From assembly GCF_000015565.1 (NCBI RefSeq), contig NC_008786.1, positions 806,001-870,000 on the forward strand: a DNA stretch of 64,000 bases, given 5' to 3'. Both the position numbers and the translations under genes were made by a program. How positions within the stretch are numbered: position 1 is the first letter of the stretch; every line of letters begins with the position of its first letter. Below the pieces are notes generated by a model. That model was not told the origin of the DNA and did not search any database. It saw only the letters and a program-made list of their open reading frames with translations. Below, in pieces: positions 1 through 10,329 of this stretch. The DNA is from Verminephrobacter eiseniae EF01-2 (lineage in GTDB: Bacteria; Pseudomonadota; Gammaproteobacteria; Burkholderiales; Burkholderiaceae_C).

Positions 1-2
1 AG

Positions 3-599
3 TTGCGCCGCGCGCGCCTGGCGCTGCATGCGCTGCTCAATGGCGCGGACGACCCCGCCAGGCACAGCCGCATTGCCTTGGTGGGTCTGCGCGGCGCCGG
101 CAAATCCACGCTCGGGCCGCTGCTGGCGCGCGCGCTCGATATGCCCTTCGTCGAACTGAGCCACGCGATCGAATCCCTCGCCGGGTGCAGCGTCAGGGAA
201 ATACACAATCTGTATGGCACCATGGCCTACCGCCGCCATGAACGCCGGGCGCTGGAAGAAACGCTGCAAATCCACAGCGAGGTCGTCATCGCGACGCCCG
301 GGGGCATCGTCTCGGACCCGGCCACCTTCCAGCAACTGCTGGCGCATTGCACCACCGTCTGGTTGCGCGCCGCCCCCGAGGAGCATATGGGGCGCGTGGT
401 GGCGCAGGGGGATATGCGGCCCATGGCCGACAGCCAAGAGGCAATGGACGATTTGCGGCGCATCCTCGACGGCCGCGCAGCCTTCTACTCCAAGGCCGAC
501 ATCACGATCGACACCTCGGGGCAAACGCCCGATCAAAGCCTGCAAGCGCTGGTATCGGGCGTGCGCAAGGCCATGGGCATGGGCAGCAGCAGGGATTGA
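3..599 (+). CDS. boxR: BoxR-type regulator, C-terminal shikimate-kinase-like domain (5' end outside window)
   Basis: The visible 198 residues form a shikimate-kinase-like P-loop domain. Walker A is GLRGAGKST, near residue 30 of the visible part. BoxR proteins join an N-terminal XRE helix-turn-helix to such a domain, which senses benzoyl-CoA and controls box genes. No helix-turn-helix is seen because the reading frame is open to the window edge, so the TTG at position 3 is not the true start. The position directly upstream of boxC-boxB-boxA supports the call. A genuine shikimate kinase is less likely, because it would not be expected beside box genes. Confidence 0.82.
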   Translation: MRRARLALHALLNGADDPARHSRIALVGLRGAGKSTLGPLLARALDMPFVELSHAIESLAGCSVREIHNLYGTMAYRRHERRALEETLQIHSEVVIATPGGIVSDPATFQQLLAHCTTVWLRAAPEEHMGRVVAQGDMRPMADSQEAMDDLRRILDGRAAFYSKADITIDTSGQTPDQSLQALVSGVRKAMGMGSSRD

Positions 600-711
600 C
601 CTGCTGCTATTGACCTGCTGCTTGACATGCAGCATGATGCACGCACGCAAAAAGATTTGCGCATTATTATTCATGCCATCCACCCCCGTTCGATGGCTTT
701 GTGGAGACCCC

Positions 712-2394
712 ATGACCGACCACCCACCGCCCGTCGCTGCGCGCATCGACTACCGCACGGACCCCGGGCAATATCGCCACTGGAAGCTGGCCGTCGATGC
801 GCCGGTGGCCCGTCTGTCGCTGGCCATCGCCGAGGATGGCGGCATACGCCCGGGATACCAGCTCAAGCTCAACAGCTACGACCTGGGCGTGGACATCGAA
901 CTGCATGACGCGCTCAACCGCATCCGCTTCGAGCACCCGCAGGTGCGCTCGGTCATCATCACCAGCGCCAGGGAGCGCATCTTCTGCTCGGGCGCGAACA
1001 TCTTCATGCTGGGCCGCTCCAGCCACGCCTGGAAGGTCAATTTCTGCAAGTTCACGAACGAAACGCGCAACGGCATGGAGGACTCGTCCCGGTACTCCGG
1101 CATCAAATTCGTGGCCGCCGTGAATGGCACCTGCGCCGGCGGGGGTTATGAACTGGCACTGGCCTGCGACGCGATCGTGCTGGTCGACGACCGGTCCTGC
1201 GCCGTCTCGCTGCCCGAAGTGCCCCTGCTGGGCGTGCTGCCGGGCACCGGCGGTCTGACCCGGTTGACCGACAAACGCCATGTGCGCCATGACCTGGCGG
1301 ACATTTTTTGCACCAGCGTCGAGGGCGTTCGCGGTCAGCGCGCGCTCGACTGGCGTTTGGTCGACCAGATTGCCAAGCCGGCGCAATTTGCCGCAGCGGT
1401 CGACGCGTGCGCGGCCCGGTTGGGCGCCGGCAGCATGCGCCCGTCCGATGCCCGGGGCGTCCGGGGCATCGCCCTGACACCGCTGGAGCGCGAAGAAAGC
1501 GCCGACAGCCTGCGCTACGCGCATGTCAGCGTCGCCATCGACCGCAGGCGCGGCTGCGCCACGCTGTCCATACAGGCGCCGACCGGCGCGCAGCCCGCAG
1601 ACATCGCGTCCATCGAGGCCGCAGGCGCGGCATGGTGGCCGCTGGCCATGGCGCGCGAACTCGACGATGCCATCTTGCACCTGCGCACCAACGAGTTGGA
1701 CATCGGCACCTGGCTGCTCAAGACCCAAGGCGATGCCGCCGCCGTGCTGGCCAGCGACGCCACCCTGCTGGCGCACCAGGAGCACTGGCTGGTGCGCGAG
1801 ACCATCGGCCTGCTGCGCCGCACCCTGGCCCGCCTGGATGTGTCTGCGCGCAGCCTGTTCGCGCTGATCGAGCCCGGCTGCGCCTGCGCTGGCTCGCTGG
1901 CGGAACTGGCCTTTGCCGCCGACCGCATCTACATGCTGGCGCTGCCGGGCGACGCGCAGCGCGCGCCCCGGCTCACGCTCGACGAATTCAACTTTGGCCT
2001 GCTGCCGATGGTCAACGACCAAAGCCGCCTGCAGCGCCGCTTCCATGCCGAGGCCGCGCCCCTGCAAGCGGCCCGCGCGGCGCTGGGCCAGCCGCTGGAT
2101 GCCGACGCGGCCCAGGCCCTGGGGCTGGTCAGCGCAGCGCCGGACGACATCGACTGGGACGACGAGTTGCGTATCGCCATCGAAGAGCGCGCCGCCATGT
2201 CCGCCGACGCGCTGACCGGGCTGGAAGCCAACCTGCGCTTTGCCGGCCAGGAAAACATGAACACCCGCATCTTCGGCCGGCTCACGGCCTGGCAGAACTG
2301 GATTTTCAACCGCCCCAATGCGGTGGGGGAAAAAGGTGCGCTCAAGGTTTACGGCACCGGCCAGAAAGCCGTTTTCGATCCCGATCGCGTCTAG
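712..2394 (+). CDS. boxC: Benzoyl-CoA-dihydrodiol lyase (2,3-epoxybenzoyl-CoA dihydrolase) BoxC
   Basis: BoxC opens the ring of 2,3-epoxybenzoyl-CoA by hydrolysis, giving 3,4-dehydroadipyl-CoA semialdehyde and formate in the cytoplasm. The 560-aa product has the family's double crotonase layout. Oxyanion-hole segments are visible at FCSGANIFML (about residue 90) and NGTCAGGGYELALACD (about 140). The start is the ATG at 712, preceded by GGAGA at 703-707; the same frame is open much further upstream, but that part overlaps boxR and looks like random translation. The stop codon lies inside a 9-bp tandem repeat that fills the gap to boxB. First gene of the box operon. Confidence 0.93.
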   Translation: MTDHPPPVAARIDYRTDPGQYRHWKLAVDAPVARLSLAIAEDGGIRPGYQLKLNSYDLGVDIELHDALNRIRFEHPQVRSVIITSARERIFCSGANIFMLGRSSHAWKVNFCKFTNETRNGMEDSSRYSGIKFVAAVNGTCAGGGYELALACDAIVLVDDRSCAVSLPEVPLLGVLPGTGGLTRLTDKRHVRHDLADIFCTSVEGVRGQRALDWRLVDQIAKPAQFAAAVDACAARLGAGSMRPSDARGVRGIALTPLEREESADSLRYAHVSVAIDRRRGCATLSIQAPTGAQPADIASIEAAGAAWWPLAMARELDDAILHLRTNELDIGTWLLKTQGDAAAVLASDATLLAHQEHWLVRETIGLLRRTLARLDVSARSLFALIEPGCACAGSLAELAFAADRIYMLALPGDAQRAPRLTLDEFNFGLLPMVNDQSRLQRRFHAEAAPLQAARAALGQPLDADAAQALGLVSAAPDDIDWDDELRIAIEERAAMSADALTGLEANLRFAGQENMNTRIFGRLTAWQNWIFNRPNAVGEKGALKVYGTGQKAVFDPDRV

Positions 2395-2440
2395 CGCGTC
2401 TAGCGCCTCTAGCGCCTCTAGCGCCTCTGGCGCGTCTGAC
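2389..2440 (+). repeat. 9-bp tandem repeat between boxC and boxB
   Basis: About five to six units of AGCGCCTCT/AGCGCGTCT run from the last codons of boxC to shortly before the boxB ribosome binding site. The boxC stop codon TAG is itself part of the first unit, so gain or loss of units leaves boxC unchanged but alters the intergenic spacing. Confidence 0.85.
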
Positions 2441-2471
2441 AAACCCCGGCACTGCAAAGGAGCACTGCATC

Positions 2472-3899
2472 ATGAGCACGATCGATTACAGCGAGAAAAT
2501 TCCGAACAACGTGAACCTGGGCGAAGACCGCACATTGCAGCGCGCGCTCGAAGGCTGGCAGCCCCACTTCATCGACTGGTGGGACGACATGGGGCCGGCC
2601 AGTTCCAGCCAGCATGAGGTCTACCTGCGCACCGCCGTGAGCGTGGAGCCCGACGGCTGGGCCCGGTTCGGCCATGTGAAGATGCGCGACTATCGCTGGG
2701 GCATCTTCCTGAACCCGGGCGCCGCCGAGCGCGAGATCCACTTTGGCGACCACAAGGGCGAGAAGGTCTGGCAGGACCTGCCGGGCGAGCACCGCGCCAA
2801 CCTGCGCCGCATCATCGTCACCCAGGGCGATACCGAGCCGGCCTCGGTCGAACAGCAGCGCCACCTGGGCCTGACCGCCCCGAGCCTGTACGACCTGCGC
2901 AATCTGTTCCAGATCAATGTCGAAGAAGGCCGCCACCTGTGGGCCATGGTGTATCTGCTGCACAAGCATTTCGGGCGCGACGGGCGCGAAGAGGCCCAGG
3001 CCCTGCTCCAGCGCAGCGCGGGCGACGCCAACCATCCGCGCATCCTGGGCGCCTTCAACGAGAAGACCCCCGACTGGCTGGCGTTCTTCATGTTCACCTA
3101 CTTCACGGACCGCGACGGCAAGTTCCAGTTGTCGGCCCTGGCCGAAAGCGCCTTCGATCCGCTGGCCCGCAGCACCCGGTTCATGCTCACCGAAGAAGCG
3201 CACCACATGTTCGTCGGCGAGAGTGGCGTCGCGCGCGTGCTCGCGCGCACCGCGCAGGTGATGGGCCAGCTCAAAACGGACGACCCGCACAAAGTCCGCG
3301 CTGCCGGCGCCATCGACCTGGGCACCGTACAGCGCTATCTGAACTTTCACTACAGCGTCACCATCGACCTCTTTGGCGCCGACCAGTCGAGCAATGCCGC
3401 CACGTTCTACAGCACGGGCCTGAAGGGCCGCCATGAAGAAGGCAAGCGCACGGACGACCATGTCCTCCAAGGGCAGACCTACAAGGTGCTGGAAGTGCGC
3501 GCAGGCCAACTCATCGAGAAAGACGTGCCGATGCTCAACGCGCTCAACGAAGTGCTGCGCGACGACTTCATCAAGGACTCGGTGGCCGGTGTCGCCCGCT
3601 GGAACAAGCTGCTGGAAAAGGCCGGTTGCGCGACGCGCCTGAGCGTGCCGCACAAAGCCTTCAACCGCCGGATCGGGGCACTGGCAGGCATCCGGATGTC
3701 CCCCGACGGCCGGGTGCTGAGCGAGCAGGAGTGGCAGGCGTGCCAGCCGCAATGGCTGCCCACGGCGCAAGACCTGGCCTTCGTGGCATCGCTGATGGGC
3801 CGCGTGGTCGAGCCCGGCCGATTCGCGGGCTGGATTGCGCCGCCGGCGATCGGCATCAACCGGCAGCCGGTGGACTTCGAGTACGTGCGTTTCGGCTGA
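2472..3899 (+). CDS. boxB: Benzoyl-CoA 2,3-epoxidase, di-iron subunit BoxB
   Basis: BoxB uses electrons from BoxA and O2 to epoxidise benzoyl-CoA. The 475-aa length matches the family. Two di-iron ligand motifs are visible: EEGRH (E152/H155) and EEAHH (E242/H245), both of the ExxH type. The start ATG at 2472 follows AAGGAG at 2457-2462. The gene lies between boxC and boxA in the same direction, with only 7 bases to boxA. Nothing is truncated or missing. Confidence 0.95.
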   Translation: MSTIDYSEKIPNNVNLGEDRTLQRALEGWQPHFIDWWDDMGPASSSQHEVYLRTAVSVEPDGWARFGHVKMRDYRWGIFLNPGAAEREIHFGDHKGEKVWQDLPGEHRANLRRIIVTQGDTEPASVEQQRHLGLTAPSLYDLRNLFQINVEEGRHLWAMVYLLHKHFGRDGREEAQALLQRSAGDANHPRILGAFNEKTPDWLAFFMFTYFTDRDGKFQLSALAESAFDPLARSTRFMLTEEAHHMFVGESGVARVLARTAQVMGQLKTDDPHKVRAAGAIDLGTVQRYLNFHYSVTIDLFGADQSSNAATFYSTGLKGRHEEGKRTDDHVLQGQTYKVLEVRAGQLIEKDVPMLNALNEVLRDDFIKDSVAGVARWNKLLEKAGCATRLSVPHKAFNRRIGALAGIRMSPDGRVLSEQEWQACQPQWLPTAQDLAFVASLMGRVVEPGRFAGWIAPPAIGINRQPVDFEYVRFG

Positions 3900-3906
3900 G
3901 CCGGCC

Positions 3907-5181
3907 ATGGACCCGGCCGCCATCGCGCAGGTCATCAGGCAGCACTTGATCGACCCCGAAATCTGCATCCGTTGCAACACCTGCGAAGCGACATGTCCGG
4001 TCAACGCCATCACCCATGACGAGCACAACTATGTCGTCCGGGCCGAGCTGTGCAACGCCTGCCTGGCCTGCATACCGCCCTGCCCCACCGGGGCCATAGA
4101 CAACTGGCGCCAGCTACCGCTGGCACGCGCTTATCCGATCGAGGAGCAGTTGACCTGGGAGCAACTGCCGCCCGAGGTCCCGCCGCAGCAATGGGCCAGC
4201 CAGGCGCCGCAGCCGGGCGGCGCGCAGGCGTGCAGCGCATCGGCCCGGTCGGCGCTGGCGCTCGGACCCGGAACCCGGGTTTTTCGCGCCACACCCTACG
4301 GCGCGACGACCCCGCCTTGGTCGGCGGCGCATCCCTACACCCAGCTCCATACCCCTGCCAGCCCGGCCACGGCCACGGTGGTGGGCAACTTCAACTGCAC
4401 GCAAGCGGGTTTCGACAGCCAGACACACCATGTGGTGCTCGACTTCGGCCGCATGCCGTTTCCGGTGCTGGAGGGACAGTCCATCGGCATCATCCCCCCG
4501 GGAAGCTCGGCCTCGGGCAAGGCGCATCACGCCCGCCAGTACTCGGTGGCCAGCCCGCGCAACGGCGAGCGGCCCGGCTACAACAACCTGGCCCTGACCG
4601 TCAAGCGCGTGACCAGCGACCACGCCGGCCAGCCGGTGCGCGGCGTCGCGTCCAACTACCTGTGCGACCTGAAGCTGGGCGAGCGGGTGCAGGTGATCGG
4701 CCCGTTTGGCCACTCATTCCTGATGCCCAACCACCCGCGCTCGCACCTGGTGATGATTTGCACCGGCACCGGCAGCGCCCCGATGCGCGCGATGACCGAG
4801 TGGCGCCGGCGACTGCGCAACAGCGGCCGCTTCGAAGGCGGCCGGCTGATGCTTTTCTTTGGCGCCCGCACCCAGCAGGAACTGCCGTATTTTGGCCCTT
4901 TGCAAAGCCTGCCGAAGGACTTCATCGACATCAACCTGGCCTTCTCCCGCGCTGCCGGGCAGGCCAAGCGCCATGTGCAGGACCTGATGCGCGAACGCGC
5001 CGCCGACCTGGCCGCCCTGCTGCGCGATGAGGGCAGTCACTTTTATGTCTGCGGTCTCAGGGACATGGAAGAAGGCGTGGTGCTGGCCTTGCGCGACATT
5101 GCGCAGGAAGCGGGCATGGACTGGAACCAGGCGGGGGCGGCGCTCCAGCGTGAAGGACGCCTGCATCTGGAAACCTACTGA
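3907..5181 (+). CDS. boxA: Benzoyl-CoA epoxidase reductase subunit BoxA
   Basis: BoxA is the NADPH-dependent reductase that feeds electrons to BoxB. The 424-aa protein starts with a 2x[4Fe-4S] ferredoxin module with two CxxCxxCxxxC-type clusters (CIRCNTCEATCP from residue 20, CNACLACIPPCP from about 49). It continues into a ferredoxin-NADP reductase-like FAD/NAD domain with the RQYSVASP flavin motif and ICTGTGSAPMRA for nucleotide binding. The start ATG at 3907 has no clear ribosome binding site, suggesting coupling to boxB. A Pro/Ala/Gln-rich linker separates the two modules. Confidence 0.94.
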   Translation: MDPAAIAQVIRQHLIDPEICIRCNTCEATCPVNAITHDEHNYVVRAELCNACLACIPPCPTGAIDNWRQLPLARAYPIEEQLTWEQLPPEVPPQQWASQAPQPGGAQACSASARSALALGPGTRVFRATPYGATTPPWSAAHPYTQLHTPASPATATVVGNFNCTQAGFDSQTHHVVLDFGRMPFPVLEGQSIGIIPPGSSASGKAHHARQYSVASPRNGERPGYNNLALTVKRVTSDHAGQPVRGVASNYLCDLKLGERVQVIGPFGHSFLMPNHPRSHLVMICTGTGSAPMRAMTEWRRRLRNSGRFEGGRLMLFFGARTQQELPYFGPLQSLPKDFIDINLAFSRAAGQAKRHVQDLMRERAADLAALLRDEGSHFYVCGLRDMEEGVVLALRDIAQEAGMDWNQAGAALQREGRLHLETY

Positions 5182-5323
5182 ACCACCCCGGGCTGCGGCA
5201 AGAGCCGGTTGCCGGAACGCCAGCCCCCGGACACCGGCCCTTGACGCCGGCGGCCTTGTCGACGCACAGTGCGGCCTGCCTTTGTTCGTGTTTCCTCCCG
5301 GCCACCCTCCCGATCACCCTGCC

Positions 5324-6136
5324 ATGTCCCATCTCGCCACCCCCTTGCCCCCTGCCCCCGCCGACCAGGCCAGTGGGTTCGCGCATTTTCCGAGCCTGGC
5401 CAACCGCGCCGTCTTCGTCACCGGGGGCGGCAGTGGCATCGGGGCCGCCATCGTTTCGGCGTTTGCCCGGCAGGGGGCCCGGGTGGCTTTCGTGGATGTG
5501 GCGCGCCCGGCGAGCGAAAGCCTGGCGCAGCAATTGGCCGATGCCGGCCACCCCCGTCCCTGGTGGCGCGTTTGCGATGTGCGCGACGTGGCGGCGCTGC
5601 AGGCCAGCATCGGCGACGCGGCGGCGCAGTTGGGCGACTTCTCGGTGCTGGTCAACAACGTGGCCAACGACGATCGCCACAGCCTGGAGTCCGTCACGCC
5701 CGCCTACTATGACGAGCGCATGGCGGTCAACGAGCGCCCCGCCTTCTTTGCCATTCAGGCGGTCGTGCCCGGCATGCGCCGGCTCGGCGCCGGTTCGGTG
5801 ATCAATCTGGGCTCCGTGAGCTGGCAAAGCAAGACCCCCGGCTTTGCCTGCTACACCATCGCCAAAGCGTCGGTGAACGGGCTGACACGCGGGCTGGCCA
5901 AAACCCTGGGCCAGGACCGCATCCGCATCAACACGGTATCGCCCGGCTGGGTGATGACCGAGCGGCAAATCAAACTGTGGCTCGACGCCGAGGGCGAGCA
6001 GGAGATCCGGCGCAACCAATGCCTGCCCGATCGGCTGCAAGCGCATGACATCGCCCGCATGGTGCTGTTCCTGGCCTCCGACGATGCCGCCATGTGCACG
6101 GCCCAGGAATTCAAGGTCGACGCGGGCTGGGCCTGA
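5324..6136 (+). CDS. SDR-family aldose dehydrogenase
   Basis: This is a 270-aa short-chain dehydrogenase with cofactor motif TGGGSGIG (33-40) and catalytic S164, Y177 and K181. The conserved end, with PGWVMTERQ, QCLPDRL and a terminal VDAGW, resembles bacterial SDRs that oxidise D-xylose, L-arabinose or D-galactose at C1 to the lactone. It is followed by a ChvE/Ggu sugar importer and an arabonate-type dehydratase, so the likely role is the first step of a non-phosphorylative pentose/galactose route. ATG 5324 is chosen because it gives a normal SDR length, although about 25 extra residues precede the Rossmann core. The exact sugar cannot be fixed from sequence. Confidence 0.75.
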   Translation: MSHLATPLPPAPADQASGFAHFPSLANRAVFVTGGGSGIGAAIVSAFARQGARVAFVDVARPASESLAQQLADAGHPRPWWRVCDVRDVAALQASIGDAAAQLGDFSVLVNNVANDDRHSLESVTPAYYDERMAVNERPAFFAIQAVVPGMRRLGAGSVINLGSVSWQSKTPGFACYTIAKASVNGLTRGLAKTLGQDRIRINTVSPGWVMTERQIKLWLDAEGEQEIRRNQCLPDRLQAHDIARMVLFLASDDAAMCTAQEFKVDAGWA

Positions 6137-6472
6137 CAGGCCGTGGCCAGAGCGGCGGCTGGCCAAGCGCGCCGGGGCTTTGCGGCTGCCGAAGCGGCAA
6201 CGGTGGCGACAGCAGCGCGGCATCCGGTGGCACATGCCGAGGCGATGGCCCTGCGGCAGACGCCCCGCAAGCACAGGCCAATCCGGGCCGCCAAAAAGTA
6301 CGGGGCCTCGCGCCCGTCGGACCCGGACTGCCGGACTACGGGTCGGTCGGGCGGCCGCAAAAGTTTCGCCAGAAACTGCCGATAACCATGGTGCGCACCG
6401 GGCAGCGCCACAGGGACGGGTCCCGGGCTGGTCCCACAAGCGCCCATCCATGACCTCCAGGAGACATCGATC
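6137..6472 (+). other. Intergenic region upstream of the sugar importer
   Basis: 336 GC-rich bases hold no reading frame that looks protein-like. A promoter for the chvE operon is expected here, but no convincing -35/-10 pair was found. Only the ribosome binding site CAGGAGA before 6473 is clear. Confidence 0.5.
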
Positions 6473-7612
6473 ATGCAACCAGACAGCAACCCCCTCGCCA
6501 CCACCCTTGCCTGCGCACCCCGGGCGCGCGGGCGCGGCCAACCCCGGCGTGCAGCGCTCAAGGCCGCCATGCTCGGCCTGGCTCTGGCCGCCCTCGGCGC
6601 TGCGCCGCCGGTCTGCGCGCAGGACAAGGGCAGCATCGGCATCGCCATGCCCACCAAGTCGATGGCGCGCTGGATCGCCGACGGCGACAACATGGTCAAG
6701 GTGCTGCACGAGCGCGGCTACAAGACCGATCTGCAATACGCCGAGGACGACATTCCGACCCAACTGGCGCAAATCGAGAACATGATCACCAAGGGCGCGA
6801 AGGTGCTGGTGATCGCCTCGATCGACGGCACCACGCTGGCGCAGGTGCTGCAAAGCGCGGCCGACAAGGGCATCAAGGTCATCGCCTACGACCGCCTGAT
6901 CAAAGGCTCGAAAAACGTCGACTACTACGCCACTTTCGACAACTTCCAGGTCGGCGTGCTGCAGGCCCATTCCATCGTCGACAAGCTCGGGCTCAAGCAG
7001 GGCAAGGGGCCGTTCAACATCGAACTGTTCGGCGGTTCGCCCGACGACAACAACGCTTTCTTCTTCTACGACGGTGCGATGAGCGTGCTGCAACCCTATC
7101 TCGACAGCGGCAAACTGGTGGTGCGCAGCAAGCAACTGGGCATGAACAAGGTTGGCATATTGCGCTGGGATGGCTCTGCCGCGCAGGCGCGCATGGACAA
7201 CCTGCTGTCGGCCTACTACGGCAATGACAAGCTGCACGCCGTGCTGTCGCCCAACGACGCGCTGGCCACCGGCATCCTGTCCTCACTCAAGGGCCTGGGC
7301 TACTGCACGGCCGGGCAGGCTTGCCCGGTGGTCAGCGGCCAGGATGCGGAAATCCCCTCGGTCAAGTCGATCATCAAAGGCGAGCAGTACTCCACCGTGT
7401 TCAAGGACACGCGCGAGCTGGCCCGGGTCGCGGCGAACATGGTCGATGCCGTGCTCTCCGGCAAGCAACCCGAGATCAATGACACCAAGACTTACAATAA
7501 CGGCGTCAAGATCGTCCCCTCCTACCTGCTCAAGCCGGTGGCCGTGGACGCATCGAACTGGCAAACCGTGCTGGTCGGCAGTGGCTATTACAAGGAGTCC
7601 CAGATCCGGTAG
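6473..7612 (+). CDS. chvE: ChvE-like monosaccharide-binding protein, copy 1
   Basis: This is a periplasmic binding protein for a multiple-monosaccharide ABC importer. From the segment [13 protein letters not shown] onwards it follows Agrobacterium ChvE closely, for example [41 protein letters not shown] and YYKESQ. The 379-aa product has a long N-terminal arm (about 25 residues, Arg-rich) before the hydrophobic signal segment ending VCAQ. The start is supported by CAGGAGA 10 bases upstream. It is almost identical to the next gene, so the pair is a recent tandem duplication. In Agrobacterium, ChvE binds arabinose, galactose, glucose and xylose. Confidence 0.88.
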   Translation: MQPDSNPLATTLACAPRARGRGQPRRAALKAAMLGLALAALGAAPPVCAQDKGSIGIAMPTKSMARWIADGDNMVKVLHERGYKTDLQYAEDDIPTQLAQIENMITKGAKVLVIASIDGTTLAQVLQSAADKGIKVIAYDRLIKGSKNVDYYATFDNFQVGVLQAHSIVDKLGLKQGKGPFNIELFGGSPDDNNAFFFYDGAMSVLQPYLDSGKLVVRSKQLGMNKVGILRWDGSAAQARMDNLLSAYYGNDKLHAVLSPNDALATGILSSLKGLGYCTAGQACPVVSGQDAEIPSVKSIIKGEQYSTVFKDTRELARVAANMVDAVLSGKQPEINDTKTYNNGVKIVPSYLLKPVAVDASNWQTVLVGSGYYKESQIR

Positions 7613-7702
7613 AAAATCCGGCCCGTGTTCAAGCCACGCAGTAGCTGCCCCTTGCGGGCAGTTGCGCATTCCCTGGCACATCAACCATCAGGAGACAAAA
7701 CC

Positions 7703-8773
7703 ATGAAACATGCCATTGGCAAAGCCGCTGCGGCCATCCTCGCCCTGGCGGCTTTCGGCGCTGCGCCGCCGGTCTGCGCGCAGGACAAGGGCAGCATCGG
7801 CATCGCCATGCCCACCAAGTCCGGGCCGCGCTGGATCGCCGATGGCGACAACATGGTCAAGGCGCTCAAGGAGCGCGGCTACAAGACCGATCTGCAATAC
7901 GCCGAGGACGACATTCCGGCCCAACTGGCGCAAATCGAGAACATGATCACCAAGGGCGCGAAGGTGCTGGTGATCGCCTCGATCGACGGCACCACGCTGG
8001 CGCAGGTGCTGCAAAGCGCGGCCGACAAGGGCATCAAGGTCATCGCCTACGACCGCCTGATCAAAGGCTCGAAGAATGTCGACTACTACGCCACTTTCGA
8101 CAACTTCCAGGTCGGCGTGCTGCAGGCCCATTCCATCGTCGACAAGCTCGGGCTCAAGCAGGGCAAGGGGCCGTTCAACATCGAACTGTTCGGCGGTTCG
8201 CCCGACGACAACAACGCTTTCTTCTTCTACGACGGTGCGATGAGCGTGCTGCAACCCTACATCGACAGCGGCAAACTGGTGGTGCGCAGCAAGCAAATGG
8301 GCATGAACAAGGTCGGCATATTGCGCTGGGATGGCTCTGCCGCGCAGGCGCGCATGGACAACCTGCTGTCGGCCTACTATGGCAAGGACAAGCTGCACGC
8401 CGTGCTGTCGCCCGCCGATCTGCTGTCGATCGGCATTCTGTCTTCGCTCAAGGGCCTGGGCTACTGCACGGCCGGGCAGGCGTGCCCGGTGGTCAGCGGC
8501 CAGGATGCCGACATTCCTTCGGTCAAGGCCATCATCAAGGGCGAGCAGTACTCCACCGTGTTCAAAGACACGCGCGATCTGGCCCGGGTCGCGGCGAACA
8601 TGGTCGATGCCGTGCTCTCCGGCAAGCAGCCCGAGATCAACGACACCAAGACCTACAATAACGGCGCCAAGGTCGTCCCCTCCTACCTGCTCAAACCGGT
8701 GGCCGTGGACGCATCGAACTGGAAAACCGTGCTGGTCGACAGCGGCTATTACAAGGAATCCCAACTCCGGTAA
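7703..8773 (+). CDS. chvE: ChvE-like monosaccharide-binding protein, copy 2
   Basis: The second copy has 356 aa with a conventional signal peptide ([20 protein letters not shown], then VCAQ). ATG 7703 follows AGGAGA. Differences from copy 1 cluster in the signal peptide, at ...TKSGPRW versus ...TKSMARW near the mature N-terminus, and at LSPADLLS versus LSPNDALA near two thirds of the protein. The remainder is nearly identical at protein and DNA level. Changes near the expected ligand cleft could alter sugar preference, or the pair may simply raise dosage. It is followed after 33 bases by the importer ATPase. Confidence 0.88.
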   Translation: MKHAIGKAAAAILALAAFGAAPPVCAQDKGSIGIAMPTKSGPRWIADGDNMVKALKERGYKTDLQYAEDDIPAQLAQIENMITKGAKVLVIASIDGTTLAQVLQSAADKGIKVIAYDRLIKGSKNVDYYATFDNFQVGVLQAHSIVDKLGLKQGKGPFNIELFGGSPDDNNAFFFYDGAMSVLQPYIDSGKLVVRSKQMGMNKVGILRWDGSAAQARMDNLLSAYYGKDKLHAVLSPADLLSIGILSSLKGLGYCTAGQACPVVSGQDADIPSVKAIIKGEQYSTVFKDTRDLARVAANMVDAVLSGKQPEINDTKTYNNGAKVVPSYLLKPVAVDASNWKTVLVDSGYYKESQLR

Positions 8774-8806
8774 CTGCCACCAGTGGCCAGAGGCCGGAGG
8801 CCGATC

Positions 8807-10324
8807 ATGCTGCTCGAAATGCGGGACATCCGCAAAACCTTCTCCGGGGTGGTTGCGCTGAACAAGGTGAATCTGCGCGTGCGCGCGGGCGAGATCCACG
8901 CCATCGTGGGCGAGAACGGCGCTGGCAAATCGACCTTGATGAAAATCCTGTCCGGGGTCTATCCGCACGGCAGCTACAGCGGCGCCATCATCTTTGACGG
9001 GCAGGAGCGCCGGTTTCAGGGCATCCCCGACAGCGAGCGCCTGGGCGTGGCCATCATCCACCAGGAATTGGCGCTGGTGCCGCTGCTGTCGATTGCCGAG
9101 AACGTGTTTCTGGGCAACGAGACCGCCCGCTGCGGCGTGATCGACGCGATGGCCGCGCACAGCCGGACACAGGCCCTGCTGCGCAAAGTGGGGCTGCAGG
9201 CATCGCCCGAGACCCTGGTCGCCCACCTGGGCGTGGGCCAGCAGCAATTGGTCGAGATCGCCAAGGCTTTGTCGCGCAAGGTCAGGCTGCTGATCCTGGA
9301 CGAGCCTACCGCCAGCCTGAACGAAAACGACAGCCAGGCTCTGCTGAACCTGCTGCTCGAACTCAAGGGCCAGGGCATCACCTGCATCCTGATCTCCCAC
9401 AAGCTCAACGAAATATCCCGGGTGGCCGACCAGATCACCATCTTGCGCGACGGCAGCACGGTGGAAACCATGGACTGCTGTGCCGGGCCGGTCAGCGAAG
9501 ACCGTGTGATACAGGCCATGGTCGGGCGCGAGATGGCCGACCGCTATCCGCAGCGCGTGCCCAAGATCGGCGCGACCGTGTTCGAGGTGCGCAACTGGCA
9601 CGCCCAGCACCCGCAGCGCAGCGACCGCGCGTTCATACAGGGCATCGACCTGCATGTGCGGCGCGGCGAAATCGTCGGCATCGCCGGTCTGATGGGCGCC
9701 GGCCGCACGGAACTGGCGATGAGCATCTTCGGGCGCTCCTGGGGGCATCGCATCCACGGCGAGGTGCGCCTGCATGGCAAGACGGTCGACGTGAGCACGG
9801 TGGAAAAGGCCGTGCGCCATGGGCTGGCCTATGTCACCGAAGACCGCAAGGGCAACGGCCTGGTGCTGAACGAAGACATTCAGTTCAACGTCTCGCTGGC
9901 CCACCTGCAAGGCGTGTCCACCGCGCATGTGATCGACCATGGGCGCGAGCACCGGGTGGCACAGGACTATTGCGCCAAACTGCGCATCCGCTGCTCCGGC
10001 ATGAACCAAAAGACCCTGAACCTCTCGGGCGGCAACCAGCAAAAGGTGGTGCTGTCCAAGTGGCTCTTCACCGGCCCCGAGGTGCTGATCCTGGACGAGC
10101 CGACCCGTGGCATCGACGTGGGCGCGAAGTTCGAGATCTACACCCTGATCGCCCAACTCGCCGACGAGGGCAAATGCGTGCTCGTCATTTCCTCGGAGAT
10201 GCCCGAGTTGCTGGGCATCACGGACCGCATCTACGTGATGAATGAAGGTCGCTTCGTGGCCGAGATGCCGACTGCCGAGGCCTCCCAGGAATCGATCATG
10301 CGCGCCATCGTGAAAAGCCTCTGA
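8807..10324 (+). CDS. gguA: Multiple-monosaccharide importer ATPase GguA
   Basis: This is a 505-aa double ABC ATPase of the ribose/xylose (CUT2) class that energises sugar uptake with GguB and ChvE. The first half has Walker [10 protein letters not shown], signature [15 protein letters not shown] and Walker [12 protein letters not shown]. The second half has a degenerate P-loop ([10 protein letters not shown]) but intact LSGGNQQKV and [11 protein letters not shown], the normal asymmetry of this class. ATG 8807 follows GGAGG at 8796-8800. It is 5 bases from gguB, so the two are surely co-transcribed. Confidence 0.92.
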   Translation: MLLEMRDIRKTFSGVVALNKVNLRVRAGEIHAIVGENGAGKSTLMKILSGVYPHGSYSGAIIFDGQERRFQGIPDSERLGVAIIHQELALVPLLSIAENVFLGNETARCGVIDAMAAHSRTQALLRKVGLQASPETLVAHLGVGQQQLVEIAKALSRKVRLLILDEPTASLNENDSQALLNLLLELKGQGITCILISHKLNEISRVADQITILRDGSTVETMDCCAGPVSEDRVIQAMVGREMADRYPQRVPKIGATVFEVRNWHAQHPQRSDRAFIQGIDLHVRRGEIVGIAGLMGAGRTELAMSIFGRSWGHRIHGEVRLHGKTVDVSTVEKAVRHGLAYVTEDRKGNGLVLNEDIQFNVSLAHLQGVSTAHVIDHGREHRVAQDYCAKLRIRCSGMNQKTLNLSGGNQQKVVLSKWLFTGPEVLILDEPTRGIDVGAKFEIYTLIAQLADEGKCVLVISSEMPELLGITDRIYVMNEGRFVAEMPTAEASQESIMRAIVKSL

Positions 10325-10329
10325 CTGAC

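Noticed and set aside
667..2457. Long open frame of 596 codons on the minus strand opposite boxC
   Set aside because: It mirrors boxC in high-GC DNA, has biased composition (Gln, Ala, Gly, His) without domains, and boxC on the plus strand is unmistakable.
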